DNA of 64,000 nt from Mesorhizobium_B sp963522145 (GCA_963522145.1 CAUQXI010000012.1:42949-106948), one strand, 5' to 3'. Counted from the stretch's first letter, positions 41,681-50,930 are shown. Notes: generated from the letters alone by a model not told the origin. Numbers and translations: made by a program.

Positions 41681-42309
41681 CGCTTCAAACCGCGACGCCG
41701 TTGTCCGCCGGCCCGAAGACTATCGTGCTCGGCCTCACGGGTTCGATCGGCATGGGAAAATCCACCACCGCCGCCATGTTCCGGAGGCAGGGCGTACCCG
41801 TTCATGACGCCGACGATGCCGTGCACCGGCTTTATGCCGGCGCTGCCGTGGAGTTGGTGGAGCGCGAATTTCCAGGCGTGACCGTCAATGGCCGCATCGA
41901 CCGCGACAAACTGGCCGCGCGCGTGGTCGAAGATCGCCACGCTTTGAAGCGGCTCGAAGCCATCGTCCACCCCTTGGTGCGCGCCGATGCAGACCGCTTC
42001 CTGAACGAACATCGCGAAAAGGCAACGCCGCTCGTCGTGCTCGACATCCCACTGCTGTTCGAAACCGGCGGGCGCGAGCGGGTGGACCAGGTGCTCGTGG
42101 TTTCGGCGCCCGCAGCGGTGCAGCGCGATCGCGTACTGTTTCGGCCCGGCATGACGGTGGAAAAGTTCGAGGCGATCCTTGCGCGCCAGATGCCGGACGC
42201 CGAAAAGCGGCGGCTGGCCGATTTCGTGATCGACACGAGCCGAGGGCTTGAAGCGGCGAACCGGGAAGTCGCCAGGATCATCGCCGCGCTTTCCTCGCGC
42301 AACAGCTGA
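41677..42309 (+). CDS. coaE: Dephospho-CoA kinase
   Basis: CoaE (210 aa) carries out the last step of CoA synthesis, phosphorylating the 3' hydroxyl of dephospho-CoA. P-loop LGLTGSIGMGKSTTAAMF, DADDAVHRLY, the LEAIVHPLVRAD block and LVVLDIPLLFETGG are all present. The likely start is a TTG overlapping the aroE stop (TTGA) with a GAAGG site upstream; this gives about 16 extra residues before the usual start, and an internal GTG is an alternative. Confidence 0.94.
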   Translation: MTLQTATPLSAGPKTIVLGLTGSIGMGKSTTAAMFRRQGVPVHDADDAVHRLYAGAAVELVEREFPGVTVNGRIDRDKLAARVVEDRHALKRLEAIVHPLVRADADRFLNEHREKATPLVVLDIPLLFETGGRERVDQVLVVSAPAAVQRDRVLFRPGMTVEKFEAILARQMPDAEKRRLADFVIDTSRGLEAANREVARIIAALSSRNS

Positions 42310-42378
42310 GCGTGCGAGCCGAACACAGGTCAGCCCGGTTCAAGCATCGGGGCGCTACTTCCCCCTGTTCATCGATTG

Positions 42379-43113
42379 ATGAGGAAAGCCTTGCGCGAGA
42401 TCGTGTTCGACACCGAGACCACCGGGCTCGACCCGCGCGAGGACCGCGTGATCGAGATCGGCGCGATCGAGATGGTCAACCGCTTTCCGAGCGGACGGAT
42501 ATTCCACCACTACATCAACCCGCAGGGGCGCGCGATCCATCCGGATGCGCTCGCCGTTCACGGCATCGGCGAGGACAAGCTACGCGACAAGCCGACATTT
42601 CCGCAGGTGGCCGCCGAGTTCACCGCCTTTATCGAAGGCGCAAACCTCGTTGCCCATAATGCGAGCTTCGACATCTCCTTCATCAATGCCGAATTCGGGC
42701 GCCTGGGCCATAATCCGGTGGAAACCGAGCGCGTCGTCGACACGCTGCAGCTCGCGCGGCGCAAGCATCCGATGGGGCCGAATTCGCTCGATGCGCTGTG
42801 CCGGCGCTACGGCATCGACAACAGCCGCCGCACCAAGCACGGTGCGCTGCTGGACTCGGAACTGCTGGCGGAAGTCTATGTCGAGCTGATCGGCGGCAAG
42901 CAGGCGGCGCTCGTGCTCGAAAGCGCGTCGAGCCGCAGGCAGAACGCGAACAGCGGCGGTTCGCCGGGCTTCGGCGCAGTGGCGCCGCGCCCTGTGCCGC
43001 TGCCGTCGCGGCTCGATGCCGAAACGCTTGCGGCGCATGGCAGGCTCGTCGCAACGCTCGGCGAAAAGGCGCTCTGGGCGAAGCTGGACGCGAGCCTCAA
43101 CAGCGCGCCCTGA
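42379..43113 (+). CDS. dnaQ: DNA polymerase III subunit epsilon
   Basis: DnaQ (244 aa) is the 3'-5' proofreading exonuclease of the replicase. The DEDDh motifs are clear: REIVFDTETTGLDPREDRVIEIG (Exo I), NLVAHNASFDISFINAEF (Exo II) and TKHGALLDSELLAEVYVEL with His and Asp (Exo III). Residues after about 185 form a linker and the alpha-binding tail. ATG 42379 is one codon after an in-frame TTG. Converges with secB. Confidence 0.95.
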   Translation: MRKALREIVFDTETTGLDPREDRVIEIGAIEMVNRFPSGRIFHHYINPQGRAIHPDALAVHGIGEDKLRDKPTFPQVAAEFTAFIEGANLVAHNASFDISFINAEFGRLGHNPVETERVVDTLQLARRKHPMGPNSLDALCRRYGIDNSRRTKHGALLDSELLAEVYVELIGGKQAALVLESASSRRQNANSGGSPGFGAVAPRPVPLPSRLDAETLAAHGRLVATLGEKALWAKLDASLNSAP

Positions 43114-43131
43114 AAAGAAGCCGGCGTTTTC

Positions 43132-43151
43132 CAGCTCAGCTCAGCTCAGCT
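43132..43151. repeat. CAGCT x4 microsatellite over the secB stop codon
   Basis: Four perfect copies of CAGCT cover the final codon and stop of secB. Five-base slippage would shift the frame only at the very end of SecB. No other simple repeat of this size was noticed. Confidence 0.8.
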
Positions 43152-43650
43152 TGACCTTGGCCGCGGCCTGCTCTTCGGCGATGCGGCGCTGGAACATCTG
43201 GCCGAAATCGATCGGGTCGAGCAGCAAAGGCGGGAAGCCGCCATTCCGCGTCGCCTCGGCAATGATCTGGCGGGCAAAGGGAAACAGCAGGCGCGGGCAC
43301 TCGATAAAGAGCAGCGGCAGCATGTGCTCCTGCGGGAAGCCTTCCAGGCGGAACACGCCGCCATAGGTCAACTCGACATTGAACAGCACGTCCTGCTCCA
43401 CCGCCGCCTTTGCGGACAAAGTGAGCACCACGTCGAATTCCTTGTCCGACAGGGGATTGGCGGCGAGGTTCACATTGATGCCGATGCCCGGCGCCGTGTC
43501 GCGCCCGCGCAGAGAACGCGGCGCTCCAGGGCTTTCAAAGGAAAGATCCTTCACATACTGCGCGAGGATGTTGAGCGACTGCCCCGCCGTCTGGCCCGCG
43601 CCGTTGGCTTCCGCCCCGTTGCCCGTTCCGCCACTCTCATTGTCAGCCAT
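43141..43650 (-). CDS. secB: Protein-export chaperone SecB
   Basis: A 169-aa tetrameric chaperone that keeps preproteins unfolded and hands them to SecA. After a 25-residue Gly/Ala-rich leader the core shows LNILAQYVKDLSFESPGAP, the LEGFPQEHMLPLLFIECPRLLFPFARQI helix region and GGFPPLLLDPIDF, all typical. The ATG at 43650 gives MADNESGG. Convergent with dnaQ and in the standard neighbourhood of fxsA and Tim44. Confidence 0.96.
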   Translation of the reverse strand: MADNESGGTGNGAEANGAGQTAGQSLNILAQYVKDLSFESPGAPRSLRGRDTAPGIGINVNLAANPLSDKEFDVVLTLSAKAAVEQDVLFNVELTYGGVFRLEGFPQEHMLPLLFIECPRLLFPFARQIIAEATRNGGFPPLLLDPIDFGQMFQRRIAEEQAAAKVKLS

Positions 43651-43757
43651 AGGCCGTTCTTTCCTGAAGTTTCCGGCTCTTAGGCCGCCTGATCGAGTGG
43701 GCGGCGCCCTATCATGGGGCAGGCGGCGAAACAAGTTGCACGAAGGCCAGGCCGAGC

Positions 43758-44267
43758 TTAGCGCCGGTCGTCGTGTGACCCGCCGGCCCAGGGCGAGGAT
43801 GGGTCCGGACGCGACGAATATTCCTCACGCTCCAGCTCGATCACCGACTGCGCGGGCTGACGCTGAGGCCCGGCACGGCGTCTGCCAAACGGGTTCGCGC
43901 TGAAACTGGCAACGAATGGCATTCGGGTTCGGAGCCTGCGCCATGCAAGATCGCGCACGGGCGGCAACAGCAGCGCCAGGGCCAGAAGGTCGCTCAGGAA
44001 GCCAGGAACGAGCAGCAGGAAGCCTGCCAGCACGAACACGAAGCCTTTCACCAGCGAGCGGCCGGGATCGCGCCCCGCATCCAGTTCGGTTCGCACGCGG
44101 CCGAGAACGTTCAAGCCGCCCTGCCGGATCAGCAGCACGCCGACAAAGCCCGACAGCAGCACGAGGCCGAGGGTGCGCAGCACGCCGAGTTCCTGCCCGG
44201 CGATCACGAATCCCACGATCTCGAGAAAGGGAAAAAGCAGAAGCAGCAGGCGAAAAATCCCGGGCAT
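43758..44267 (-). CDS. FxsA family membrane protein
   Basis: A 169-aa inner-membrane protein with three to four helices (MPGIFRLLLLLFPFLEIVGF, LGLVLLSGFVGVLLIRQGG, GFVFVLAGFLLLVPGFLSDLL) followed by a polar C-terminal tail. The LVPGFLSD motif is typical of FxsA, known from E. coli as a suppressor of F exclusion of phage T7; its cellular role is unclear. ATG at 44267. Divergent from the Tim44-like gene. Confidence 0.88.
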   Translation of the reverse strand: MPGIFRLLLLLFPFLEIVGFVIAGQELGVLRTLGLVLLSGFVGVLLIRQGGLNVLGRVRTELDAGRDPGRSLVKGFVFVLAGFLLLVPGFLSDLLALALLLPPVRDLAWRRLRTRMPFVASFSANPFGRRRAGPQRQPAQSVIELEREEYSSRPDPSSPWAGGSHDDRR

Positions 44268-44450
44268 CGAAACGGCAACTCCCCTGGCCGGGCATGCAAT
44301 CGATCCGGCGCGGCACCCTAGATAGGAATAACGTGCGCCTGTTTGAATGATCGGCGCCAGCGTTCTATATGCGAAGGCATTGGGGAAACATGGCGATGAA
44401 GCGGGCTCGCGCCGGAGGCCGCCGAACTCAGGAAACGGTTGCAAGACGAG

Positions 44451-45158
44451 ATGCAGTTCTTCGACGTCGGAACGGTGATCTTCCTGATCATTGCAGTGGT
44501 GATCTGCTACCAGCTGCGCAGCGTGCTGGGCCGTCGCACGGGCAGCGAGCGCCCGCCATTCGATCCCTACACGGCGGCTCGTACCCGCGATGCGACAGCC
44601 AAGTCTGAAAACGTGGTCTCGCTGCCTCGCAAGCGCGGCCCCGCGACGCCGGCGGAAACGGAGGCGGGCTATGCAGCGATCGACGCCTTCGCCAAGCCAG
44701 ATACTGATCTCAACAGGTCCTTGCGCCGCATCCGCGACGCCGACCCCTCTTTCGAGCCCAAGAGCTTCGTGGACGGGGCCAAGATGGCCTATGAGATGAT
44801 CGTCACCGCCTTTGCCGACGGCGACCGCAAGACGCTGAAGAATCTCCTGTCGCGCGAGGTCTATGAGGGTTTTGTTTCCGCCATCGGCGAACGCGAGGAG
44901 CGCGGCGAAAAGGTGCAGTCCTCTTTCGTCGGCATCAACAAGGCCGAGATCGTTTCGGCCGAGATGAAGGGTTCCGACGCCCAGATCACGCTGCGCATTG
45001 TCAGCGAACTGATCTCCGTCACGCGCGACCGCGCCGGCGAGGTGATCGATGGCGATCCCGAAGCGGTCGCCGAGGTCAAGGATGTCTGGACCTTTGCCCG
45101 CGACAGCCGCTCGCGCGACCCGAACTGGAAGCTGGTAGCGACCGAAGCGGAAGACTGA
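44451..45158 (+). CDS. Tim44/TimA family adaptor protein
   Basis: A 235-aa protein with one N-terminal membrane anchor (FFDVGTVIFLIIAVVICY), a basic linker, and a C-terminal Tim44-like domain (about 85-230) containing FVDGAKMAYEMIVTAFADGD, LKNLLSREVYEGFVSAI and VKDVWTFARDSRSRDPNWKLV. Mitochondrial Tim44 tethers Hsp70 to the import channel; bacterial TimA proteins are membrane-bound with roles still being defined. ATG 44451 gives MQFFDVG; a TTG at 44439 sits nearer to AGGAAA. Confidence 0.88.
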   Translation: MQFFDVGTVIFLIIAVVICYQLRSVLGRRTGSERPPFDPYTAARTRDATAKSENVVSLPRKRGPATPAETEAGYAAIDAFAKPDTDLNRSLRRIRDADPSFEPKSFVDGAKMAYEMIVTAFADGDRKTLKNLLSREVYEGFVSAIGEREERGEKVQSSFVGINKAEIVSAEMKGSDAQITLRIVSELISVTRDRAGEVIDGDPEAVAEVKDVWTFARDSRSRDPNWKLVATEAED

Positions 45159-45181
45159 GGGCGTCGCCTGGGAGTGTTCCC

Positions 45182-46288
45182 GTGCCGCATCCGGCTTTCG
45201 AGCCCCTGACCTTTGCCGATCTTCCTGGCTGGCACGAAGATGACATGGCGGGCGCGTTCGATGCGTTCCGCCGTTCCGCTCTTCATATCTTGAACAAGCC
45301 GTATCGAACAGGCAGCCTCGGCGTTGCCTTTGACGCCTTTGCTCCAGCCTACGCAGTGGCGCGCGAGAACAGGGTGTCGGCGAAGAGCAGTGAAGCGCGC
45401 GCCTTCTTTGAAACCTTCTTTCGCCCTGCGCGCGTGCGGCCGGACAACAATGCGTCCAGAGGGTTCGTAACCGGCTTCTACGAGCCGGAAGCGGAGGCCT
45501 CGCCGCATCGAACCGAACGATTTGCCGTCCCGCTCCTGTTCAAGCCCGATGATCTTGTGCCCGTGGATGACAGCAATCGGCCGGCCTGCCTTGACCGGTC
45601 CTTCGCCTGGGCGCGCCGCACACGCGACGGGCTGGAAGAATACGCCGATCGCGCCACGATCGAGAATGGCGCGCTCACCGGGCAGGGGCTGGAAATCGCC
45701 TGGCTGGCCGATCCCGTCGATGCCTTCTTCATCCACGTCCAGGGTGCTGCCCGCCTTCACATGACGGATGGCACTTCCAGACGCATCACCTATGCCGCGA
45801 AAAGCGGCCATCCTTTTTCAGGCCCGGGCCGCATCCTGGCCGAGCTTGGCGAAATCCCGCTCGTAGATGTGACGATGCAAACCATCCGCGCTTGGTTCAA
45901 AACACATCCGAATCGAGTGGACGAAATCCTGCATCGGAATCGCTCCTACATCTTCTTCAGGGAACCGGCAGTGGATGATGAGACGCTGGGACCGATTGCA
46001 GCAGCCAAGGTTCCGCTGACGCCGGGCCGCTCGGTGGCAGTGGACCGGCTGCTCTACACATTCGGCACGCCCATCTTCATCGACGCGCCGGACCTGCATG
46101 CCTTTGATCAGAAGCCGTTCCGTCGGCTGATGATCGCCCAGGATACCGGCTCGGCGATCCTCGGAGCGGCGCGGGGCGATCTGTTTGCAGGCTCCGGCGA
46201 AAGGGCCGGCGAGATCGCAGGCGTCATCCGCCATTCGGCCGACTTCTACGCTCTTCTGCCGCACAGTCTTTGGGAGCAGGCGCTATGA
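45182..46288 (+). CDS. mltA: Membrane-bound lytic murein transglycosylase A (MltA)
   Basis: A 368-aa GH102 enzyme that cuts peptidoglycan glycan strands. MltA domain: FVTGFYEPEAEASPHRTERF, LEIAWLADPVDAFFIHVQGAARL, and a C-terminal 3D domain with RRLMIAQDTGSAILGAARGDLF that carries the catalytic Asp. It starts with GTG at 45182 and shows neither a signal peptide nor a lipobox at this start, so export is not explained by the visible sequence. Overlaps the Smr gene by four bases. Confidence 0.92.
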   Translation: MPHPAFEPLTFADLPGWHEDDMAGAFDAFRRSALHILNKPYRTGSLGVAFDAFAPAYAVARENRVSAKSSEARAFFETFFRPARVRPDNNASRGFVTGFYEPEAEASPHRTERFAVPLLFKPDDLVPVDDSNRPACLDRSFAWARRTRDGLEEYADRATIENGALTGQGLEIAWLADPVDAFFIHVQGAARLHMTDGTSRRITYAAKSGHPFSGPGRILAELGEIPLVDVTMQTIRAWFKTHPNRVDEILHRNRSYIFFREPAVDDETLGPIAAAKVPLTPGRSVAVDRLLYTFGTPIFIDAPDLHAFDQKPFRRLMIAQDTGSAILGAARGDLFAGSGERAGEIAGVIRHSADFYALLPHSLWEQAL

Positions 46289-46809
46289 GGCCGCGTAGAG
46301 GCCTCAGCGAGGAAGATCGGGTATTGTGGAGCCTGATCGCCCGCACGGTGAAGCCCTTGGCTGGAACCGCGCTGCATCTGCTTGAGCAGGCGGCTCCGCT
46401 GACGATGGAACAGGCCGTTGCGCCTTCACCTACGCCCGCTCCTGCTGCCCAGCCGAAGCCCGCCGCTCGGCGGCCGCAAGTACCCGTTCCTCTCGACAAG
46501 CCAACGCATGACCGCATCGCCAAGGGGCGGGTGCCGATCGAGGGCAGGGTGGACCTGCACGGCCTGTTCCAGGATCAGGCCCATGCGCTGCTGCTGAGCT
46601 TCCTGCGTCGCGCCCATGCGGAGGGCGCACGCCATGTTCTGGTGATCACCGGCAAGGGTTCGAGCGGTGACGGTGTTCTGCGCCGCGCGGTGCCGGGCTG
46701 GCTCGCGACTGGCCCGTTTCGCGAGATCGTTTCCGGCTTCGATCACGCCGCGCGCGGCCATGGCGGCACGGGCGCGCTTTATGTGCGGCTGCGGCGGAAA
46801 ACGGCCTAA
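46285..46809 (+). CDS. Smr domain protein
   Basis: A 174-aa protein with a disordered Ala/Pro-rich first half (VAPSPTPAPAAQPKPAARR) and a C-terminal Smr domain: VDLHGLFQDQAHALLLSFL, HVLVITGKGSSGDGVLRRAVPGWL and HGGTGALYVRLRR. Smr domains are small nicking or RNA endonucleases found alone or on MutS2. The ATG overlaps the mltA stop. Converges with the DUF1402 gene, a hairpin lying between them. Confidence 0.9.
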   Translation: MRPRRGLSEEDRVLWSLIARTVKPLAGTALHLLEQAAPLTMEQAVAPSPTPAPAAQPKPAARRPQVPVPLDKPTHDRIAKGRVPIEGRVDLHGLFQDQAHALLLSFLRRAHAEGARHVLVITGKGSSGDGVLRRAVPGWLATGPFREIVSGFDHAARGHGGTGALYVRLRRKTA

Positions 46810-46828
46810 CGTGGCTGAGCTTGGCCGC

Positions 46829-46850
46829 GAGGCGCTTAAAAGAGCGCCTC
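46829..46850. terminator. Bidirectional terminator candidate between smr and the DUF1402 gene
   Basis: Arms GAGGCGCT (46829-46836) and AGCGCCTC (46843-46850) enclose TAAAAG. The hairpin overlaps the stop codon of the DUF1402 gene and lies 20 bases after the smr stop. There is no strong T run, so efficiency is uncertain. Confidence 0.4.
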
Positions 46851-47810
46851 CAATTCCTGAAGCTTGTCGTTGACCAGCCAGCCGTAATAATTCTCCTCCG
46901 GCAGGCGCGGCTTCTCGCCATTTGCTGTGCGCTTGTCGTTTTCTGCCTTCAACGCGCGCGCGCGTTCACGCGGATTGCCGATATTGTAGAGCGTCGCCGT
47001 CAGGCCGGGATTGCGCGAGATGTCGAAGCCGGCAATGTCGCGATAAGCGTCGATCGCTTCCTTCAGCGTCGCCGCCACATAAGGCAGCGTCAGGTCCGGA
47101 TCCATGATCGTCTTGTAGACATCCTGCGGATCATCCACCGAAAGCCTCGGAAGGCCGGTCGCACGCGAAACCGTGTCGCTCACCTTCAAGGCGGTCAGCG
47201 GATTGAGCTGCCCGATGCCAAAGGTCTGGCCCGCATAGAAGGGCTGGAAGAATACCGCGCTGAAGCGGTTATCCGGAAAGCTCGTTCCATCCACCGTCTG
47301 ACCGCGGAAGCTCTTGTTCCACACCCGCTCGCGGCAGCTCCACAGAGCATCGCTACCACTCATGCTGTCGCAGGCGGAAAATTGCGGGCGGCGCACGAAG
47401 TCGGCGACGTTTTCGCCCTCATACTGGAACGACAAGCCTGATTTCAGATAGGAGACCGCCTTGACGTAATAGGTCTGCAACCGGTCATAGGCGTCCACGT
47501 TATAAGTGTGCTCGCCCACGATCGCGCCCACGAGATGCATCGGGTCGATGCCGAACTGGTTTGCCGCCTCGCGGATCTTGCTGCGCAGCTTCTTGTCATT
47601 CGCAAGCAGCGCATAGACCTTCCGGTATTTGCGCTCGAAGGTGGTCTTGCCTGCCGATGTGCGCCGCGTCGAGGCACCCGGCACCGCAGGCTGCTCGGCG
47701 GATCGGTTGCCGGGCGGCACCATGGTTGTGGCCCCGACAGGACCCGCCAGGAGCAGGGGCGACAAAGCGAGCGCCACCCCCAGCACCATCCCGAACACGT
47801 TTCGCTTCAT
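46836..47810 (-). CDS. DUF1402 family secreted protein
   Basis: A 324-aa periplasmic protein with a Sec signal (MKRNVFGMVLGVALALSPLL, then AGPVGA/TT). The mature domain includes FGIDPMHLVGAIVGEHTYNVDAYDRLQ and FGIGQLNPLTALKVSD, which resemble the Glu and GxGQ/PxTA motifs of SLT lytic transglycosylases; a peptidoglycan role is therefore possible. DUF1402 proteins are restricted to rhizobia and relatives and lack a demonstrated function. Downstream of hslU on the same strand. Confidence 0.82.
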   Translation of the reverse strand: MKRNVFGMVLGVALALSPLLLAGPVGATTMVPPGNRSAEQPAVPGASTRRTSAGKTTFERKYRKVYALLANDKKLRSKIREAANQFGIDPMHLVGAIVGEHTYNVDAYDRLQTYYVKAVSYLKSGLSFQYEGENVADFVRRPQFSACDSMSGSDALWSCRERVWNKSFRGQTVDGTSFPDNRFSAVFFQPFYAGQTFGIGQLNPLTALKVSDTVSRATGLPRLSVDDPQDVYKTIMDPDLTLPYVAATLKEAIDAYRDIAGFDISRNPGLTATLYNIGNPRERARALKAENDKRTANGEKPRLPEENYYGWLVNDKLQELEALF

Positions 47811-47869
47811 GCCTGCCGCCGCTCCATCGCCTGCGCCGGCACCAGAGCGCCGCCATGCAGGCTGAGCGC

Positions 47870-49180
47870 TTAAAGGATGAAACGCGACAAATCTGTGTTC
47901 CTGGCGAGATCGCCCACTTGGCCATGCACATAGGCCGCGTCGATCTGCACGGCGGAGCCGTTACGGTCGGGCGCATGGAAGGAGATGTCGTCCAGCACGC
48001 GCTCCATCACGGTCTGAAGCCGCCGGGCACCGATATTCTCGATCGATGCGTTGAGATCGACTGCGATGCCGGCGAGGCTGTCGATCGCATCCTCGGTGAA
48101 GTCGAGCGCGACGCCTTCCGTCTGCATCAGGGCCACATACTGCTTGATGAGGCTGGCCTCCGTTTCCGTGAGGATGCGGCGGAAATCGTCCTTTTCCAGA
48201 GCGCGTAGCTCGACCCGGATCGGCAGCCGGCCCTGCAGCTCGGGCAGGAGGTCGGAGGGCTTCGCGACATGGAACGCGCCCGAGGCGATGAACAGGATGT
48301 GGTCTGTCTTCACCGGCCCGTATTTGGTGGCGACCGTGGTGCCCTCGACCAGCGGCAGCAGGTCGCGCTGCACGCCCTCGCGCGACGGCCCGCCGGAGAT
48401 GTCGGAACGCGCCGCGATCTTGTCGATCTCGTCGAGAAAGACGATGCCGTCATTCTCGGCAGACTCGAGCGCGCGCCGTACCACCTCGTCCTGATCGAGC
48501 AGCTTGTCCGACTCGTCGTCGATCAGCGCCGCATAGGATTCCTTCACTGTGGTCTTCTTGGTCTTGGTGCGCTTGCCGCCCATGGCCTTGGAAAGCATGT
48601 CGTTGATGTTGAGAACGCCGATATTGGCGCCGGGCATCCCGGGAATGTCGAAGCCCGGCATGCCGCCACTGCCGGTGTCGGCCACCTCGATCTCGATCTC
48701 CTTGTCGTCCAGCTCGCCCTCGCGCAGGCGCTTGCGGAAATTGTCGCGCGTGGCGGGCGAGGCCGTCTTGCCCACCAGCGCGTCGAGCACGCGCTCCTCG
48801 GCATTAAGATGCGCGCGCGCCTTCACGTCCTCGCGCATCTTCTCGCGCACCAGCCCGATCGCGACCTCCACCAGATCACGCACGATCTGCTCCACGTCGC
48901 GGCCGACATAGCCGACCTCGGTGAACTTCGTGGCCTCCACCTTGATGAAGGGCGCGCCCGCGAGCTTGGCCAGACGGCGCGAGATCTCGGTCTTGCCCAC
49001 ACCCGTCGGCCCGATCATCAGGATGTTCTTGGGCATCACCTCCTCGCGCATCTGGCCTTCGAGCTGCTGGCGCCGCCAGCGGTTGCGCAGGGCGATAGCG
49101 ACGGCGCGCTTGGCGTCCTTCTGGCCGATGATGAAGCGATCGAGCTCGGAAACGATCTCGCGCGGGGAGAAGTTGGTCAT
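47870..49180 (-). CDS. hslU: HslU ATPase subunit of the HslUV protease
   Basis: HslU (ClpY, 436 aa) unfolds substrates for HslV. N-terminal EIVSELDRFIIGQKDAKRAVAIALRNRWRR, Walker A MIGPTGVGKTEI (57-64), the inserted I domain (about 110-240), Walker B IVFLDEIDKIAAR, and a C-terminal HGQVGDLARNTDLSRFIL tail that docks into HslV. It is separated from hslV by two small genes, all on one strand. Confidence 0.97.
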   Translation of the reverse strand: MTNFSPREIVSELDRFIIGQKDAKRAVAIALRNRWRRQQLEGQMREEVMPKNILMIGPTGVGKTEISRRLAKLAGAPFIKVEATKFTEVGYVGRDVEQIVRDLVEVAIGLVREKMREDVKARAHLNAEERVLDALVGKTASPATRDNFRKRLREGELDDKEIEIEVADTGSGGMPGFDIPGMPGANIGVLNINDMLSKAMGGKRTKTKKTTVKESYAALIDDESDKLLDQDEVVRRALESAENDGIVFLDEIDKIAARSDISGGPSREGVQRDLLPLVEGTTVATKYGPVKTDHILFIASGAFHVAKPSDLLPELQGRLPIRVELRALEKDDFRRILTETEASLIKQYVALMQTEGVALDFTEDAIDSLAGIAVDLNASIENIGARRLQTVMERVLDDISFHAPDRNGSAVQIDAAYVHGQVGDLARNTDLSRFIL

Positions 49181-49184
49181 GGTT

Positions 49185-49769
49185 CTAAAGTCCGGATTGC
49201 CACTGCCGGACAGCGTCCAGCGGATAAAGAAGCATCAGCACGTTGAGGGTGAGATTGTCGCGGATGACATATCCGACGCCGATCTCCATAAGGAGCGCCA
49301 GCGCCACCGTTGCCCATATAGGAAGCCGTCGCGCCATCACAAAGCCGAGCATCATGGCGCCCGTGTCGCACAGCGAGTTGATCACTGAGTCGCCGTAATA
49401 ATCGAGCGAGACCGTGCCTTCGCGATAGCGGTTGATGATCCAGGGCGTGTTCTCGACGATCTCCCAGGCCCCTTCGAGCCCGACCGCCATCGCCAGTCGA
49501 AGACCGACCGGCACGCGCGGAAAGAGAAGCGTAAAGAGGGCATAGAACAGGAAGCCGTGGATGATGTGGGAGGGTGTGTACCAGTCGCTGATATGCTGCG
49601 AGTTCTCCGCGCTCTGCACCACACCGTGCCACAGCTTGACGGTGCCGCATTCGCAGATCGGCACACGCCCCATCAGAAGAAGAACCGACCCCTGAACCAC
49701 CAGAAGCACGAGCACGAGGAGGAACCCCATCCGCCAGGGCGACTGCGTCGAAACAGGAAGGCTCGTCAT
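49185..49769 (-). CDS. DUF2585 (UPF0314) membrane protein
   Basis: A 194-aa inner-membrane protein with about five helices. Family hallmarks: MGRVPICECGTVKLWHG, SQHISDWYTPSHIIHGFLFY, and EIVENTPWIINRYREGTVSLDYYGDSVINSLCD. No function known. The ATG at 49769 has an ideal AAGGAG six bases upstream. It lies four bases before hslU, so it is part of the hslV-GNAT-DUF2585-hslU run, a placement that appears conserved in rhizobia. Confidence 0.88.
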   Translation of the reverse strand: MTSLPVSTQSPWRMGFLLVLVLLVVQGSVLLLMGRVPICECGTVKLWHGVVQSAENSQHISDWYTPSHIIHGFLFYALFTLLFPRVPVGLRLAMAVGLEGAWEIVENTPWIINRYREGTVSLDYYGDSVINSLCDTGAMMLGFVMARRLPIWATVALALLMEIGVGYVIRDNLTLNVLMLLYPLDAVRQWQSGL

Positions 49770-49827
49770 GAAGGCTCCTTGATTGCCGGAAGGGCTTCGA
49801 CTTCCTTCGACAGCCGCATGACTGGCG

Positions 49828-50373
49828 TCAAGCGTTTGACGCGTTCCCGGAGGCATCGAAGGGATCCGGTTCGTCAACGAAGTCCGGATTGTCCAGCCCC
49901 ATCAGCAGCACCTCGCCATAGATGGAGCTTCGCCGGTCGATCAGGCGGAAGCCTGCTTTTGCATAGGCGCGGATCGCGCGGGCATTGTCGGGATGCGGAT
50001 CGATCACGACCCTTGGTGCTCCGTCCGCAAACAGTTCCACGGTGAACTGCCGGAGGATGGCCGAGCCGTGCCTCGCGCCGAGAAACTCGGCCGGACCGAT
50101 CGAAAGATCGATCCCGATCGTGCCAAGCGGCTGATCGGCGTAGGGATGGCTGTCTTCGAGATGAGGGTCGTAGGATTGGAGGAAGGCGATCGGCTGGCGG
50201 CCGAGCTCGACGATCAGCGGCTCGACCGAAATGCTGTCCATGCTGTCTCGGATGCTGGACAGTGCTGTTTCCGGCGCGTCCCACCACGCCCGCCAGTGCG
50301 GCAGATGCAGCCAGCTTTCTAGAAGGGGAAGGTCGTCCTCCTCCACGCCGCGAAAGCGGTAGCGCGGCGCCAC
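49828..50373 (-). CDS. GNAT family acetyltransferase (AAC(6')-like)
   Basis: A 181-aa GCN5-related N-acetyltransferase. It begins RYRFRGVEEDDLPLLESWLHLPHWRAWWD, resembling the Acetyltransf_8/AAC(6') group, with acetyl-CoA-binding region GARHGSAILRQFTVELF and the VVIDPHPDNARAIRAYAKAGFR signature. Its acceptor is unknown; resemblance to aminoglycoside acetyltransferases does not imply resistance. GTG start at 50373, two bases after the hslV stop, so coupled to hslV. Confidence 0.85.
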   Translation of the reverse strand: MAPRYRFRGVEEDDLPLLESWLHLPHWRAWWDAPETALSSIRDSMDSISVEPLIVELGRQPIAFLQSYDPHLEDSHPYADQPLGTIGIDLSIGPAEFLGARHGSAILRQFTVELFADGAPRVVIDPHPDNARAIRAYAKAGFRLIDRRSSIYGEVLLMGLDNPDFVDEPDPFDASGNASNA

Positions 50374-50375
50374 GA

Positions 50376-50930
50376 TCAGGCCGCGTTGTCGATCGTTTCC
50401 ACGATCACGCTTCCATTGGTGTAGACACAGATCTCGGAGGCAATCCGCATGGCGGTGCGGGCGATTTCTTCGGCATCCTTGTCCGTGTCGAACAAGGCAC
50501 GCGCCGCAGCCAGCGCATAATTGCCGCCCGAGCCGATCGCCATCACGCCATGCTCGGGCTCCAGCACATCGCCCGTGCCGGTCAGTGCGAGCGAGACGCT
50601 CTTGTCCGCGACGAGCATCATGGCTTCGAGGCGGCGCAGATAACGATCCGTGCGCCAGTCCTTGGCGAGCTCCACCGCAGCGCGGGTAAGCTGACCGGGA
50701 TATTGCTCGAGCTTGGCCTCCAGCCGCTCCAGAAGCGTGAAGGCATCCGCGGTCGCGCCGGCGAAGCCCGCAATCACCTGGCCGTCCTTGCCGATGCGGC
50801 GTACCTTCTTGGCGTTGCCTTTCATCACCGTCTGGCCGAGGCTGACCTGGCCGTCCCCGGCGATCACCACTTTGTTGTTCTTGCGCACGGTCACGATCGT
50901 CGTGCCGTGCATGATGATTTCGTTCGACAT
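50376..50930 (-). CDS. hslV: HslV peptidase subunit of the HslUV protease
   Basis: HslV (ClpQ, 184 aa) is a proteasome-like threonine peptidase. Thr10 in HGTTIVTVRKN should become the N-terminal nucleophile after removal of a nine-residue propeptide. Other conserved parts: VVIAGDGQVSLGQTVMKGNAKKVRRI, GFAGATADAFTLLERLEAKLE, and AIGSGGNYALAAARAL. Divergent from hisB. Confidence 0.97.
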   Translation of the reverse strand: MSNEIIMHGTTIVTVRKNNKVVIAGDGQVSLGQTVMKGNAKKVRRIGKDGQVIAGFAGATADAFTLLERLEAKLEQYPGQLTRAAVELAKDWRTDRYLRRLEAMMLVADKSVSLALTGTGDVLEPEHGVMAIGSGGNYALAAARALFDTDKDAEEIARTAMRIASEICVYTNGSVIVETIDNAA